Notes under the pieces: generated by a model
Told to the model about the DNA's origin: nothing
Seen by the model: the letters and a program-made list of their open reading frames with translations, nothing else
Databases searched by the model: none
Shown here: positions 10,673 to 23,163 of the stretch, piece by piece
Numbering within the stretch: the first letter of the stretch is position 1
Layout of the letters: each line of letters starts with the position of its first letter
Made by a program: the position numbers and the translations under genes
NCBI GenBank assembly: GCA_032622095.1
Contig: CP136068.1
Span: forward strand, 2,273,314 to 2,337,313
Direction of reading: 5' to 3'
Length of the DNA stretch: 64,000 nucleotides
Origin: Siphonodentalium dalli
Lineage: Eukaryota > Mollusca > Scaphopoda > Gadilida > Siphonodentaliidae

Positions 10673-11123
10673 TTAAAGGTAGTCAATCCGATCATACGCT
10701 CCTAAATTCCTAATTCTTTGGCTTCGCAGGGCTTCGAAGCTAACAAATATTTGATTCTAGTCAAGGAACACACCCATCAAAGCTCAGAGTGATCAAATAT
10801 CGATTTTTGTTATTACTCGAGATATGTAATAATATGTGGCCCAGAAACACGTGATCAAATGGAAGATCTCGTACAAAATTGGGGATGAAGATGGATAACT
10901 CTAATGTCAAGTGGTAATACGGCAAAATGTGTTGATACTTAAGTCTTAAGTGATAATACGGCCTTTTTTTGTTAATAAATAACAAGTTTTGGGAAATTTG
11001 ATACCAATTGACAATTGATACCGTCGCCATAAATCTATTCTGATAACTAAAGCGTATTTTGAAGACATGTTGTTGTTGTATCTTGTTGATATGGGACCGC
11101 AAGATCGGATTGAGTACCTTTAA
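10673..11123. mobile_element. 451 bp MITE with AGGTASTCAATCCGAT ends, copy 1
   Basis: TTAA-AGGTAGTCAATCCGAT at the left pairs with ATCGGATTGAGTACCT-TTAA at the right. A second copy at 38543-39030 has the same ends and related interior (CATCAAAGCTCAGA, GGCCCAG). The target site may be TTAA, but T/A bases of the terminal repeat make the boundary ambiguous. It has no coding capacity. Confidence 0.88.
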
Positions 11124-12462
11124 TGCTTAAAGTTTAAACTGAGAACACAGTGTTAGAATCATGATATATTTAATAGGTGAGAATGGTAAAACAAATCACC
11201 GTTAACTTAATGGCATTATTTACAGTTAATCACGTTTAAATTGATCTGTCCATCACAGGAAAAATAATTCATACCGTAGATGGAAAGTTGGAAACTGTTC
11301 AAACATATCCTCTCACTACACTCAGTCACTCTGCTGTCTCTGCAGTGTGCCGAGACCAATTTTATGGACTCACTTAATCCACAGCACACTAGGCTTCACG
11401 TGTTTGTTACTTTTGTGTGTAGTCTGTAGATGCGCAGAATTATATTTTGACCCGAGTCACAGTGATTGAGGCTGAGCCTGAAGTCGGTGATAACTAAATC
11501 ACTAAATGAGTAAATCAGTGAGTCAGCTTTTAAATGTCTATTTTCTGATTTCCTTGACCTGACATGCAGTGACAGCTATTAAATTTGGTAAAGTAGAAGG
11601 CACAATTTGCCACTTGCAACAACAACCAGTCCAGGTAAAAAAAGACTTAACATTTAACAGAACAAGTCAAATCACCGTGAGTGGGGACCACAGACCAGTG
11701 ACCTTCATTTTCATATTTTTTCAGTCACAGATTCATTTTCATATTTTTTCAGTCACAGACTGATCATTAATCAGTTTCTTTTCCGACTGACTGAGTTTCA
11801 TTTTCACTGTTCAACTTCAGAAGTCTGGAATGGAGGCTTCATACACAATGTATGCCCAATAGAGTGGCTTATACCCATAAAATTCAGTACGAGAACCACA
11901 ACTGAAGTTCGAATGGCAAGCGCCAATAACTAATTCCACTGGTCTGGTCGACGCCATTTTCTGACGAAAATTACGTCATCATTTGCAACGTTGACCTAAC
12001 TGAAACGGTACGGAATCTGACGAGGTTTGCCGAATGCTATGCACCTAGGTCAACTAAATCCACATTAATAATTTAATTTTGAATAAGGTTGATTTTGTTT
12101 TTCAAATTTAATAGTGTTGTTGTGGGGAGGCTGATCGAAGAAGAAAATAAAATCGTTTTGTTAATTTGTAAATTCATTTTACAATAGCGGCCGCCACTGG
12201 GGCCCATAGGTCCGAATCGCCCGGATGTAAAAACGATTTTTTCAGGTTGATGGAGTATAGAAATTGGTGACGTCACAACTATACTTGCGTCGCTTACGAA
12301 CCGTAAAACAACCTTTGGGTTGTGATGAAAAACAAATTGAAAATTTGTTCTTTCTTTAATCTAGTTAATGATTTTGTTGATTGGGACTATAGGTGACCAG
12401 GGTCCGCGCTGGACCAAAATTTACTTTTGCCAAATAATTTGACAAATGAAAATATTTTTTAA
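11124..12462. other. No gene recognised
   Basis: Contains a 30 bp direct duplication (TTCATTTTCATATTTTTTCA) at about 11704-11762 and many AGTCA/TGACT words at 11320-11560. A minus frame at 12073-12276 has no recognisable domain. Confidence 0.45.
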
Positions 12463-12599
12463 GGACGACCAGCTGGGCGCAGCCCAGCCGCACATGTGTT
12501 GCGTAGCAACACATGCACTGGTCGTCCTTATACTAAGTACGCTTTCGAACATGGGCGCCGCCATCTTGAATTAGGGGCGCCGCCATCTTGAATTTGTGG
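12463..12599. repeat. Hairpin plus a short tandem duplication
   Basis: AAGGACGACCAG at 12463 pairs with CTGGTCGTCCTT ending at about 12531, with smaller nested hairpins (GCTGGGC...GCCCAGC, ATGTGTTGC...GCAACACAT). Then GGCGCCGCCATCTTGAATT occurs twice at about 12553-12599. Confidence 0.75.
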
Positions 12600-13560
12600 A
12601 GCCACGAAGGGTTGAAAGATGTGAGTACAATATGATAATTCTGAGGTAGACCCCACCCCCCTAACACAAGCAACCAACTTCGTGTACGTAATTGGTTATT
12701 ATATAAGAAATATGTATAGTTAATTAAATCTTGACGTTCATATAAGTCAACGCACGGTCGTCCTTTTTTACATGGATTTCAATGCCATAATTTCTTGTTT
12801 GCCAAATTATTTTAACAACTGTAAATTGCTATCCCTGATAGTATCATTCTCTGCAACTTTATGTTTGAACGACTTTGAATAGCGATAGAAAAGCAGTTAG
12901 TTAATAATTAATTATACTCGGGTCACATGCGGACGAGACGACGAATGTCGACAGGGATCCGTTCAAAGAGGACCCAAGGTAGTTCCGTGAACGATCGAAC
13001 ACGTGACTTTACTGGGAGGCGCAAATGGTTTAAAGGCCGAGCACCTCCAAGGAAGTTTGGTCACAAAATACCCTTTTTATCTTAAAATACCCACACACAA
13101 AAAAACAAAAATACTAATGCAAATACTCTTTGTTGATAATAATATCTTCTATACTGTTTGGATCACTAATTAAGCACCTTAGTCTCATCAATATTTTTCG
13201 TATCAGATTTTTCATACCCGTTCACTAAATCTTATATCCCAACATACCTCGTTGGAGATCCTCTATATATACTTACATGTCATTGACACTGTAGCTTGGG
13301 GATGCGTTAGTTTTATGCCAAGCAGTCAATAGAATGGTGGTTGCTGGCGGCCATGCGTTTTATCGAATATGATATATGTTTTGAACAATTCTATAATTCC
13401 AGCAGAAACTAATAAATCTGATAGTGAATTCCAATGTGGATAAGGCTATTTGTAAAGTAGAATGTTCTCGTGTCCTTTCTAACTATTTTCTTATGTAATT
13501 TCTGGTCATGCCCTCTAGTATTGGAACTCAGGCTCTTTTGAAATAAGGGACGGGGTATCA
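12600..13560. other. No gene recognised; partial match to the 2910-family end
   Basis: At about 13205-13270 the sequence TTCACTAAAT...CTCGTTGGAGATCCTCTATATA resembles the 3' end of the palindrome family at 2910, but the palindrome itself is missing. GTCGTCCTT at 12750 echoes the hairpin at 12463. Confidence 0.4.
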
Positions 13561-13687
13561 AATGCAGGGGACCCCCAAATATCTGGATTCTTACCTGTAT
13601 CTCCAGCTATCCAAATGTTATATGGGGACATCCTCAAATGCATGTGTGCTCCCAAAATTCTCTGTATTCTTCCCATGTCTCCTGCAG

Positions 13688-14645
13688 CGAAATTCCGATA
13701 CGTCGAGTATCGGCACAACTGCGACATCTGACACAACCGAGACACAACCACACTCTGTCGCACAAACGAGCGAGCCATCGATGACAACAAAAACAACAAC
13801 AACAACAACTACTACAACAACAACAACCGCAACCACCACCACCACCACCACCACCACCACCACCACCACCACCACCACAACAACAACAACAACAACAACT
13901 ACTACTACTACTACAATGACAACAACTACAACAACAACAACAACAACTACATCAACAATAATAACAACCACAACAACAATTACAACAACTACAACAACCA
14001 CAACAACAAATACAGCAACTACAACAACAACTACCATAACTACAACAACAAGTAAAACAACTACAACAACAACAACAACATCAACAACAACTACAACATT
14101 TATAACAACAACTACAACAACAACTACAACAACTACAGCAGCAACAACAATCACAACAACTACAACAACAACAACAACTACAACTACAACAACTACTAAT
14201 ACAACAACAACAACAACTACAACAACAACAACAACAACTACAACAACAACAACAACAACTACTACTACTACAACTACTACTACTACTACTACTACTAATA
14301 CTACAACAACAACAGCTACAACAACAACAACAACTACAACAATAACAAATACTAGTACTACAACAACAACTAGAACCACAACAACAACAACAACTACTAC
14401 TACAACAACAACAACAACTACAACTACAACAACTACAACTACAACTACAACAACAACAACAACACCAACAACAACTACAACAACAACTACAACAACAACT
14501 ACTACAACAACTACAACTGCAACAACAGCAACAACAACTAAAACAACTACAACGACTGAATTAACTACATTAAATACCATTCCGACCACCACCATGCCCA
14601 CATGCCCAATGACGACGACACAATCTCCAGCCTTAGGCCATAGAG
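13688..14645 (+). CDS. Mucin-like poly-threonine exon of a fibrinogen-related protein
   Basis: The exon is bounded by a pyrimidine-rich acceptor (AG at 13686-13687) and a donor (GTACTT from 14646), and the frame is open throughout. It encodes a short Ser/Thr head (NSDTSSIGTT...), about 240-260 residues that are nearly all Thr (ACA/ACT/ACC codons with rare A, N, I, S, K, P), and a tail ELTTLNTIPTTTMPTCPMTT...SPALGHR. Such a tract should be heavily O-glycosylated and rigid, acting as an extracellular stalk. The donor leaves one base (phase 1), matching the phase of the FReD exon at 24115. The plus strand is chosen because the non-repeat ends read sensibly only there; the other strand gives poly-Val. 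Upstream exons with a signal peptide were not found. A similar acceptor at 13605-13606 is an alternative, in-frame start. Confidence 0.62.
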
Positions 14646-14786
14646 GTACTTTATATTTAGCATAGTTGACAGCATTAAATAAATATTAAATACTAGCAGG
14701 GTCATATATTAAAGTCATTCGAGCTGTGGAAATTTGATGGTAATACAGAATACTCGTATTCTCATGAATTATATACCCAAATGGGC

Positions 14787-17050
14787 ATCACATAACGTCA
14801 TTCTTATTAATGGATTATAAACAGTAGCTCACATTGCCCAACTGATTATATCATGAATCTCTACCCTGTTTGTATCACATGGCGTCATTCTTATTAATGG
14901 ATTATAAACAGTAGCTCACATTGTCCAACTGATTATATCATGAATCTCTACCCTGTTTGTATCACATGACGTCATTCTTATTAATGGATTATAAACCGTA
15001 GCTCACATTGTCCAACTGATTATATCATGAATCTCTACTCTGTTTGTATCACATGGCGTCATTCTTATTAATGGATTATAAACAGTAGCTCACATTGCCC
15101 AACTGATTATACCATGAATCTCTACTCTGTTTGTATCACATGACGTCATTCTTATTAATGAATTATAAACAGTAGCTCACATTGTCCAACTGATTATATC
15201 ATGAATCTCTACTCTGCTTGTATCACATGACGTCATTCTTATTAATGAATCTCTACTCTGTTTGTATCACATGGCGTCATTCTTATTAATGGATTATAAA
15301 CAGTAGCTCACATTGTCCAACTGATTATACCATGAATCTCTACTCTGTTTGTATCACATAACGTCATTCTGATTAATGAATCTCTACTCTGTTTGTATCA
15401 CATGGCGTCATTCTTATTAATGGATTATAAACAGTAGCTCACATTGCCCAACTGATTATACCATGAATCTCCACTCTGTTTGTATCACATAACGTCATTC
15501 TTATTAATGGTTTATAAACAGTAGCTCACATTGCCCAACTGATTATACCATGAATCTCCACTCTGTTTGCATCACATGACGTCATTCTTATTAATGGTTT
15601 ATAAACAGTAGCTCACATTGTCCAACTGATTATACCATGAATCTCCACTCTGTTTGCATCACATGACGTCATTCTGATTAATGAATCTCTACTCTGTTTG
15701 TATCACATGACGTCATTCTTATTAATGGATTATAAACCGTAGCTCGCATTGTCCAACTGATTATACCATGAATCTCTACTCTGTTTGCATCACATGACGT
15801 CATTCTTATTAATGAATCTCTACTCTGTTTGTATCACATGACGTCACTCTTATTAATGGATTATAAACCGTAGCTCACATTGTCCAACTGATTATACCAT
15901 GAACCTCCACTCTGTTTGCATCACATGACGTCATTCTGATTAATGAATCTCTACTCTGTTTGTATCACATCACGTCATTCTTATTAATGGATTATAAACC
16001 GTAGCTCGCATTGTCCAACTGATTATACCATGAATCTCTACCCTGTTTGTATCACATGACGTCATTCTTATTAATGGTTTATAAACAGTAGCTCACATTG
16101 TCCAACTGATTATATCATGAATCTCTACTCTGCTTGTATCACATGACGTCATTCTTATTAATGGTTTATAAACCGTAGCTCGCATTGTCCAACTGATCAT
16201 ACCATGAACCTCTACTCTGTTTGTATCACATGACGTCATTCTTATTAATGAATCTCTACTCTGTTTGTATCACATGACGTCACTCTTATTAATGGATTAT
16301 AAACCGTAGCTCGCATTGTCCAACTGATTATACCATGAACCTCTACTCTGTTTGCATCACATGTCGTCATTCTTATTAATGAATCTCTACTCTGTTTGTA
16401 TCACATGACGTCACTCTTATTAATGGATTATAAACCGTAGCTCGCATTGTCCAACTGATTATACCATGAACCTCTACTCTGTTTGCATCACATGTCGTCA
16501 TTCTTATTAATGAATCTCTACTCTGTTTGTATCACATGACGTCACTCTTATTAATGGATTATAAACCGTAGCTCACATTGTCCAACTGATTATACCATGA
16601 ATCTCTACTCTGTTTGCATCACATGTCGTCATTCTTATTAATGAATCTCTACTCTGTTTGTATCACATGACGTCACTCTTATTAATGGATTATAAACCGT
16701 AGCTCGCATTGTCCAACTGATTATACCATGAACCTCTACTCTGTTTGCATCACATGACGTCATTCTTATTAATGAATTATAAACAGTAGCTCACATTGTC
16801 CAACTGATTATATCATGAACCTCTACTCTGTTTGTATCACATGACGTCATTCTTATTAATGGAGTATAAACATTAGCTCACATTGTCGAACTGATTATAT
16901 CATGAACCTCCACTCTGTTTGCATCACATGACGTCATTCTGATTAATGAATCTCTACTCTGTTTGTATCACATGACGTCATTCTTATTTATGGATTATAA
17001 ACCGTAGCTCGCATTGTCCAACTGATTATACCATGAACCTCTACTCTGTT
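14787..17050 (+). repeat. 87 bp minisatellite (about 31 units) carrying CRE octamers
   Basis: Full 87 bp units (CACATGACGTCATTCTTATT, ...AGCTCACATTGTCCAACTGA, ...CTCTACTCTGTTTGTAT) are mixed with shortened units of about 44 bp lacking the middle part. About 20 of about 31 units contain a perfect TGACGTCA, the consensus bound by CREB/ATF factors. The others have one-base variants (GGCGTCA, AACGTCA, TGTCGTCA). It lies in the inferred FReD intron. Whether the sites are bound is unknown. Confidence 0.93.
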
Positions 17051-17338
17051 GCCCCGACAGCGAGTAACCAGTTCAAAACATGGGAACTGTTTGATGTTTT
17101 GACGGGAACTTTATAACATCGAAAAAACGACGCAGATAATATATTTCTTAGTTAGTTACTATTTCTGAACAATGTATTTCACAGTATGGGAATGTCCCAG
17201 CTCGAAATTACATGATTTGGGCAACGTTTGTGAGCCGATTTAGATTTGCGTCGCTCACAGTTATGGAATTTTCTCCGAGTAATTAATTCAATGTTTGCTC
17301 GCAAAGGTCACCTAAGTATTGTATTCTTGAACTGGGGC

Positions 17339-17478
17339 TATCACATCCTATCACATCCTATCACATCCTACGTCCTATCACGTCATATCACGTCCTATCA
17401 CATCCGATCACTTCCTATCACGTCCTATCACGTCCTATCACGTCCTATCACATCCTATCACATCCTATCACATCCTAT
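17339..17478 (+). repeat. 10 bp minisatellite (TATCACATCC/TATCACGTCC)
   Basis: About 14 tandem units differing mainly at CAC[A/G]TCC. A frame across it simply reads the repeat. Confidence 0.92.
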
Positions 17479-17551
17479 GAAATGCATGATTAATTACCCA
17501 TTTACACATCGGTTACTTTTATGATACCATCTTAAAATGATTAATCTACCG

Positions 17552-18146
17552 AACACCCGTATGGTGCCCCACACAGACACGAGCAGACGACATCCAGTAA
17601 TAGATCCTTCTATATGTGTGAGGCTCTCTACGGGCGTAGCTGGAGTAGAGATTCATGACATGATCTACTGAACACCCGTATGGTGCCCCACACAGACACG
17701 AGCAGACGACATCCAGTAATATATCCTTCTATATGTGTGAGGCTCTCAACGGGCGTAGCTGGAGTAGAGATTCATGACATGATCTACTGAACACCCGTAT
17801 TGTGCCCCCCAACAGACACGAGCAGACGACATTCAGTAATAGATCCTTATATATGTGCGAGGCTCTCTACGGGCGTAGCTGGAGTAGAGATTCATGACAT
17901 GATCTACTGAACACCCGTATGGTGCCCCCCAACAGACACGAGCAGACGACATTCAGTAATAGATCCTTATATATGTGCGAGGCTCTCAACGGGCGTAGCT
18001 GGAGTAGAGATTTATGACATGATCTACTGAACACCCGTATGGTGCCCCCACAGACACGAGCAGACGACATCCAGTAATAGATCCTTCTATATGTGTGAGG
18101 CTCTCTACGGGCGTAGCTGGAGTAGAGATTCATGACATGATCTACT
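17552..18146 (+). repeat. 119-120 bp minisatellite, five units
   Basis: Units begin AACACCCGTATGGTGCC at 17552, 17671, 17791, 17911 and 18030, with substitutions and one-base indels. Each ends in GACATGATCTACTG. Confidence 0.93.
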
Positions 18147-18388
18147 TGTCGAATGATTTCCATTTGTTTATTGCGATGATTTCGAACCGAGTAAAGAACT
18201 GCGCGTAATTCAGACTTTATATCTGTATGTAATTTTGGTATTAATTGGCGGTAAAATATTTTATCAAATTTGTTGCCATCCTCTCCACAATCCCCCGAAC
18301 AGAGGGTGCCATTTACGCCCACGCCATTGGATTCATGACTTTGATAGAAATGAAAATTGAAGCAATAAATATCGAATACGTCTTCCAT
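18147..18388 (-). other. Unrecognised open frame abutting the 119 bp array
   Basis: A minus-strand ATG at 18388 opens about 80 residues of non-repetitive, mixed-composition sequence (IYCFNFHFYQ..., GNKFDKIFYRQLIPKLH..., SVRNHRNKQMEIIRQ). The frame then runs into the minisatellite. The composition looks more protein-like than its neighbours, but I recognise no family and see no supporting splice signals. It could be a decayed transposon gene. Confidence 0.2.
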
Positions 18389-18571
18389 AAATGTATATAA
18401 GTTTGGTGGAAATCGGCGACAAAACTATTGTCAGACATTTGTTGCCCTTCTCCATTTTTCTGTCCCTGATTCCGATAGCGTTACTTTACAATGTTTTTAG
18501 CTGCAACATCATCATCCTCGTAAAAGTTAACCCCAGTTAAATTCTATAGCGGACAGACAGACATCCGCAAA
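18389..18571. other. Spacer, nothing recognised
   Basis: Short stretch between the unrecognised frame and the left arm of the inverted element. No feature seen. Confidence 0.4.
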
Positions 18572-18890
18572 CATATATCACGGTGGGGAATCACGTGGTT
18601 TAACGGTGGGGAATAACGTCGTTTCGAGTTGATGAGTACCACGCATTCAAAATAACCGAGGCGATCGCAAACGCGACCAGAAACGAGGAAAAGGGTAATA
18701 AACTAGGATATTTATATTTTACATGTTGGCATGTTGGCAGCTACGAGCATTAGTCTGGTCGTTGAAGCATTGGACCTAGAAAAAAATATTAACAAGTTGT
18801 TTTTGGTGTAATTTTGTAGGGCAGTATCTGAGGAATAACATATCCAAAATCCGCTAAAATCCGCTTTGGGGAAAATTCTCTATTCAAGAT
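18572..18890 (+). repeat. Left arm of an inverted-repeat element (with one ancestral 29 bp unit)
   Basis: 18748-18890 matches 20784-20920 in reverse complement (shared ATATCCAAAATCCGCTAAAA and CCGCTTTGGGGAAAA). Outside it, 18572-18616 contains CACGGTGGGGAATCACGTGG plus a partial second copy. This is the reverse complement of the 29 bp unit massively amplified at 21244-23093, outside the right arm. Confidence 0.85.
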
Positions 18891-20783
18891 GGCGCCCAAT
18901 ATGGTTGTTAATATCTGAAATTGTTGAATTTCTGCGGTAGGTGCAACAATAAATGCCAAATTCGTAATAAATTTAAATATTGACAAACAATGTTTAGCCG
19001 TAAACCATATTTGTAGAATTTCTTTCCCAAAACGGCCGCCAAAATGGAGAAAACTGAATGAAATTTACAATTTGTGCAACATGTAATTGCTAGTCCTATA
19101 AGATAGAACAAACACTCGAATTATTTGAGGATATTCATTGCAGAGTACAAGAGAAACGTTTGATCAGAGATGAAAGAATTCTCCCTAATGAATCCCAAGA
19201 GAGAGCAATCGAAAGAATGGTCTCATGCAACGGTTATATCTGAACCTTTGGGCGCACAGAATCGAAACAATAACGCAGTTCTATATGTACTTTTTATGTT
19301 GAATCGTGTGATTATATGTGTAATCAAACAGTTAAATGCGATTTGATATGGATGTATTGATTCTGTGATCTTTTCTAGAAGCAGAAATATATGTAGTCAG
19401 AGCAGTCTCGTGAATGTGACCGATCAGCATTAATTTTGATATCTACAACATTAACCCTTCCAAGATGCACTGCTATAGAACAATATAAGATATATGCATA
19501 TAGTTTTGGGTAAAATCTGAAGATCCTATTGCCCATATCTCAAAATAGTAATCATAGTTGCCTCTAATCAGGTGGCAAAACACGAATATTTCGCTTTTAT
19601 CACAAGAATGCATGGTGGTATATAATGAACACAATTTATCAAAACACAAAGGAGTTCAAAACATATCTTCAATAAATTCTAAACTTGACTTATATGGTTT
19701 ACATATAATGTGGCTGAGACTGTGTTTATATCTGGAAATTATATTTAGTTATATTCACCAAAACCACATATAAGCGAAAAGTACTACGATTTCTGCAACC
19801 GCATCACCGCGTTTGCCCCTTTTCCCTAAAGGTACATATAGTTGCTGTACACAAAACCACAAATAGCAACATTTAGCGAATGTTCAACGCTGAAATAACA
19901 GCTTTAAACGATGATCCCCTGCTATTTAGCACAATTACGTGGGTGGTTTTGGTAAGATATTTAAAAACAAAACGATACTGAACATTAATATTGTGCATTG
20001 CGTGGTAGTATATTCCAGTTGTAAAGTGGGGACTGAAGTAATTTGAACAAAATGTTCCAATAATAAACCGGTTTGGTAGCTGCGTGAAAATTAGTCATAA
20101 ATAATATGTGAGATGTACCATCTCTTTGATCTCGTGAGATATGGCGCTAATCTATTGAAGATATTGGTGTGTCTTTGCAGTGTGATAAGCATTGGGACAT
20201 ATGTGTATGGTATATTATCACGGAGAGTGTAGCAAATTCCATAAATCTAACTAGTCTTTATACCACAAGGGTGTGCACTTCAGTGTATGTGTTACATTCA
20301 ATGATTAATCACAATGTCCAATGAAACTACCATGCACTTCGTGGCGAAACATTACTGTGTGTGTTGCATGACCAAAATTATTATATTTTGTCAGGACAGT
20401 TGGATGTTGGATAAGCAAAAAAAACAAAACTTTAACCATTGGGTTTGACTTGCGTTGAAATGACCAATACATCCTTCAGATGGATATTTTAATGATCTGT
20501 GTATCTTTAAACAACATGAATGTACATTACTAATACGTATGTCCACTCCTATGTGGTTATCCAATATGTTGCTTTCGTCGTGGTATATCTTTGAGTTGCG
20601 GCCATTTTGACAGCCATTTTATGGCCGTGATTGTATTATTTTCTGTCCGTGTCACTCAATTCGCTCCGGTGCTCCAATTTCACACAAACATGTATAACTA
20701 CGTAATCCCAATGCCATAACATATCGTATACTTACCTTCATAATTTACGTCAGACCCCACCCCTATTCAACGCGCTGTAGAAC
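18891..20783. other. Interior of the inverted-repeat element; no gene recognised
   Basis: AT-rich sequence with several CAAGATGGCG/AAAATGGCCGCC-type words at 18890-19050 and 20600-20630. Short frames (for example 19558-19773) have no recognisable domain, so no transposase could be identified. Confidence 0.45.
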
Positions 20784-20920
20784 ATTTTCCCCAAAGCGGA
20801 TTTTAGCGGATTTTGGATATGTTGTACACGAACATTTCCTCTTTCCAACGATACCAAATTTAGCTTGTTAAGATTTTTTTCCTGGTAGACCTTATATTTT
20901 CAGCCCGACAGCCAGACTAC
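20784..20920 (-). repeat. Right arm of the inverted-repeat element
   Basis: Reverse complement of 18748-18890 with moderate divergence. The fold-back at 20921-21150 and the 29 bp array at 21244 follow directly. Confidence 0.82.
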
Positions 20921-21150
20921 ATATGCTATACTATTTTTCAAACAAGCTGATACCTAATTTGTGTCCAAACTCACAGTTGTTTTCACTAACATTCTGACCA
21001 AAGTTGTCAGTCGAAGGATTCTCCAAGTAGTATGGTCTTGTGTATTCCGCGAACCTCCGACTGGAAACTTGGTCAGAGTGTTACAGTAAACTACTGAGTA
21101 TTTCCGAACAAATAAGGTACCAACTTGTTTTAAAAATAAACTAGCATATG
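20921..21150. repeat. 230 bp fold-back, imperfect
   Basis: CATATGCTATAC...AAACAAGCTGATACC at the left pairs with GGTACCAACTTGTTT...CTAGCATATG at the right. The inner ATTCTGACCAAAGTTG pairs with AACTTGGTCAGAGTG. It appears inserted in the right arm of the surrounding element, because the left arm lacks it. Confidence 0.8.
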
Positions 21151-21243
21151 CTCGTAACAGTCAAAATGCTATGTTTTGTGTCAATTCCTCATATATTATG
21201 TTTTTGTGCGTTTGCACATTTTGAGTGCGTGATACTCAGCAAC

Positions 21244-23093
21244 CTCAAAACCATGTGATTCCCCACCGTGTATATAAAACCATGTGATTCCCCACCGTGT
21301 ATATAAAACCATGTGATTCCCCACCGTGTATATAAAACCATGTGATTCCCCACCGTGTATATAAAACCATGTGATTCCCCACCGTGTATATAAAACCATG
21401 TGATTCCCCACCGTGTATATAAAACCATGTGATTCCCCACCGTGTATATAAAACCATGTGATTCCCCACCGTGTATATAAAACCATGTGATTCCCCACCG
21501 TGTATATAAAACCATGTGATTCCCCACCGTGTATATAAAACCATGTGATTCCCCACCGTGTATATAAAACCATGTGATTCCCCACCGTGTATATAAAACC
21601 ATGTGATTCCCCACCGTGTATATAAAACCATGTGATTCCCCACCGTGTATATAAAACCATGTGATTCCCCACCGTGTATATAAAACCATGTGATTCCCCA
21701 CCGTGTATATAAAACCATGTGATTCCCCACCGTGTATATAAAACCATGTGATTTCCCACCGTGTATATAAAACCATGTGATTTCCCACCGTGTATATAAA
21801 ACCATGTGATTCCCCACCGTGTATATAAAACCATGTGATTCCCCACCGTGTATATAAAACCATGTGATTCCCCACCGTGTATATAAAACCATGTGATTCC
21901 CCACCGTGTATATAAAACCATGTGATTCCCCACCGTGTATATAAAACCATGTGATTCCCCACCGTGTATATAAAACCATGTGATTCCCCACCGTGTATAT
22001 AAAACCATGTGATTCCCCACCGTGTATATAAAACCATGTGATTCCCCACCGTGTATATAAAACCATGTGATTCCCCACCGTGTATATAAAACCATGTGAT
22101 TCCCCACCGTGTATATAAAACCATGTGATTTCCCACCGTGTATATAAAACCATGTGATTCCCCACCGTGTATATAAAACCATGTGATTCCCCACCGTGTA
22201 TATAAAACCATGTGATTCCCCACCGTGTATATAAAACCATGTGATTCCCCACCGTGTATATAAAACCATGTGATTCCCCACCGTGTATATAAAACCATGT
22301 GATTCCCCACCGTGTATATAAAACCATGTGATTCCCCACCGTGTATATAAAACCATGTGATTCCCCACCGTGTATATAAAACCATGTGATTCCCCACCGT
22401 GTATATAAAACCATGTGATTCCCCACCGTGTATATAAAACCATGTGATTCCCCACCGTGTATATAAAACCATGTGATTCCCCACCGTGTATATAAAACCA
22501 TGTGATTCCCCACCGTGTATATAAAACCATGTGATTCCCCACCGTGTATATAAAACCATGTGATTCCCCACCGTGTATATAAAACCATGTGATTCCCCAC
22601 CGTGTATATAAAACCATGTGATTCCCCACCGTGTATATAAAACCATGTGATTCCCCACCGTGTATATAAAACCATGTGATTCCCCACCGTGTATATAAAA
22701 CCATGTGATTTCCCACCGTGTATATAAAACCATGTGATTCCCCACCGTGTATATAAAACCATGTGATTCCCCACCGTGTATATAAAACCATGTGATTTCC
22801 CACCGTGTATATAAAACCATGTGATTTCCCACCGTGTATATAAAACCATGTGATTCCCCACCGTGTATATAAAACCATGTGATTTCCCACCGTGTATATA
22901 AAACCATGTGATTCCCCACCGTGTATATAAAACCATGTGATTCCCCACCGTGTATATAAAACCATGTGATTTCCCACCGTGTATATAAAACCATGTGATT
23001 TCCCACCGTGTATATAAAACCATGTGATTTCCCACCGTGTATATAAAACCATGTGATTCCCCACCGTGTATATAAAACCATGTGATTCCCCAC
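21244..23093 (+). repeat. 29 bp minisatellite, about 64 units
   Basis: The unit is AAAACCATGTGATTCCCCAC followed by CGTGTATAT, repeated for 1.85 kb with almost no variation except GATTCCCCA/GATTTCCCA. The T variants are rare on the left and frequent from about 22710 on. Because 29 is not a multiple of 3 and the unit lacks minus-strand stops, all three minus frames stay open for over 630 codons. These frames are artefacts, not genes. Confidence 0.97.
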
Positions 23094-23163
23094 TGTGTAT
23101 TATATAGATAATGCATGGAATATCCCTCAACGAGGACCACTATTTTGCACCTAATGCGCATAA

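Noticed and set aside
13618-14601. 327-codon poly-Val frame on the minus strand
   Set aside because: It is the reverse reading of the Thr tract. A pure Val run is not a credible protein, and the unique ends make sense only on the plus strand.
21244-23093. GGGGAATCAC as an NF-kappaB site array
   Set aside because: The 3' half does not fit the kappaB consensus, so the match is only partial.
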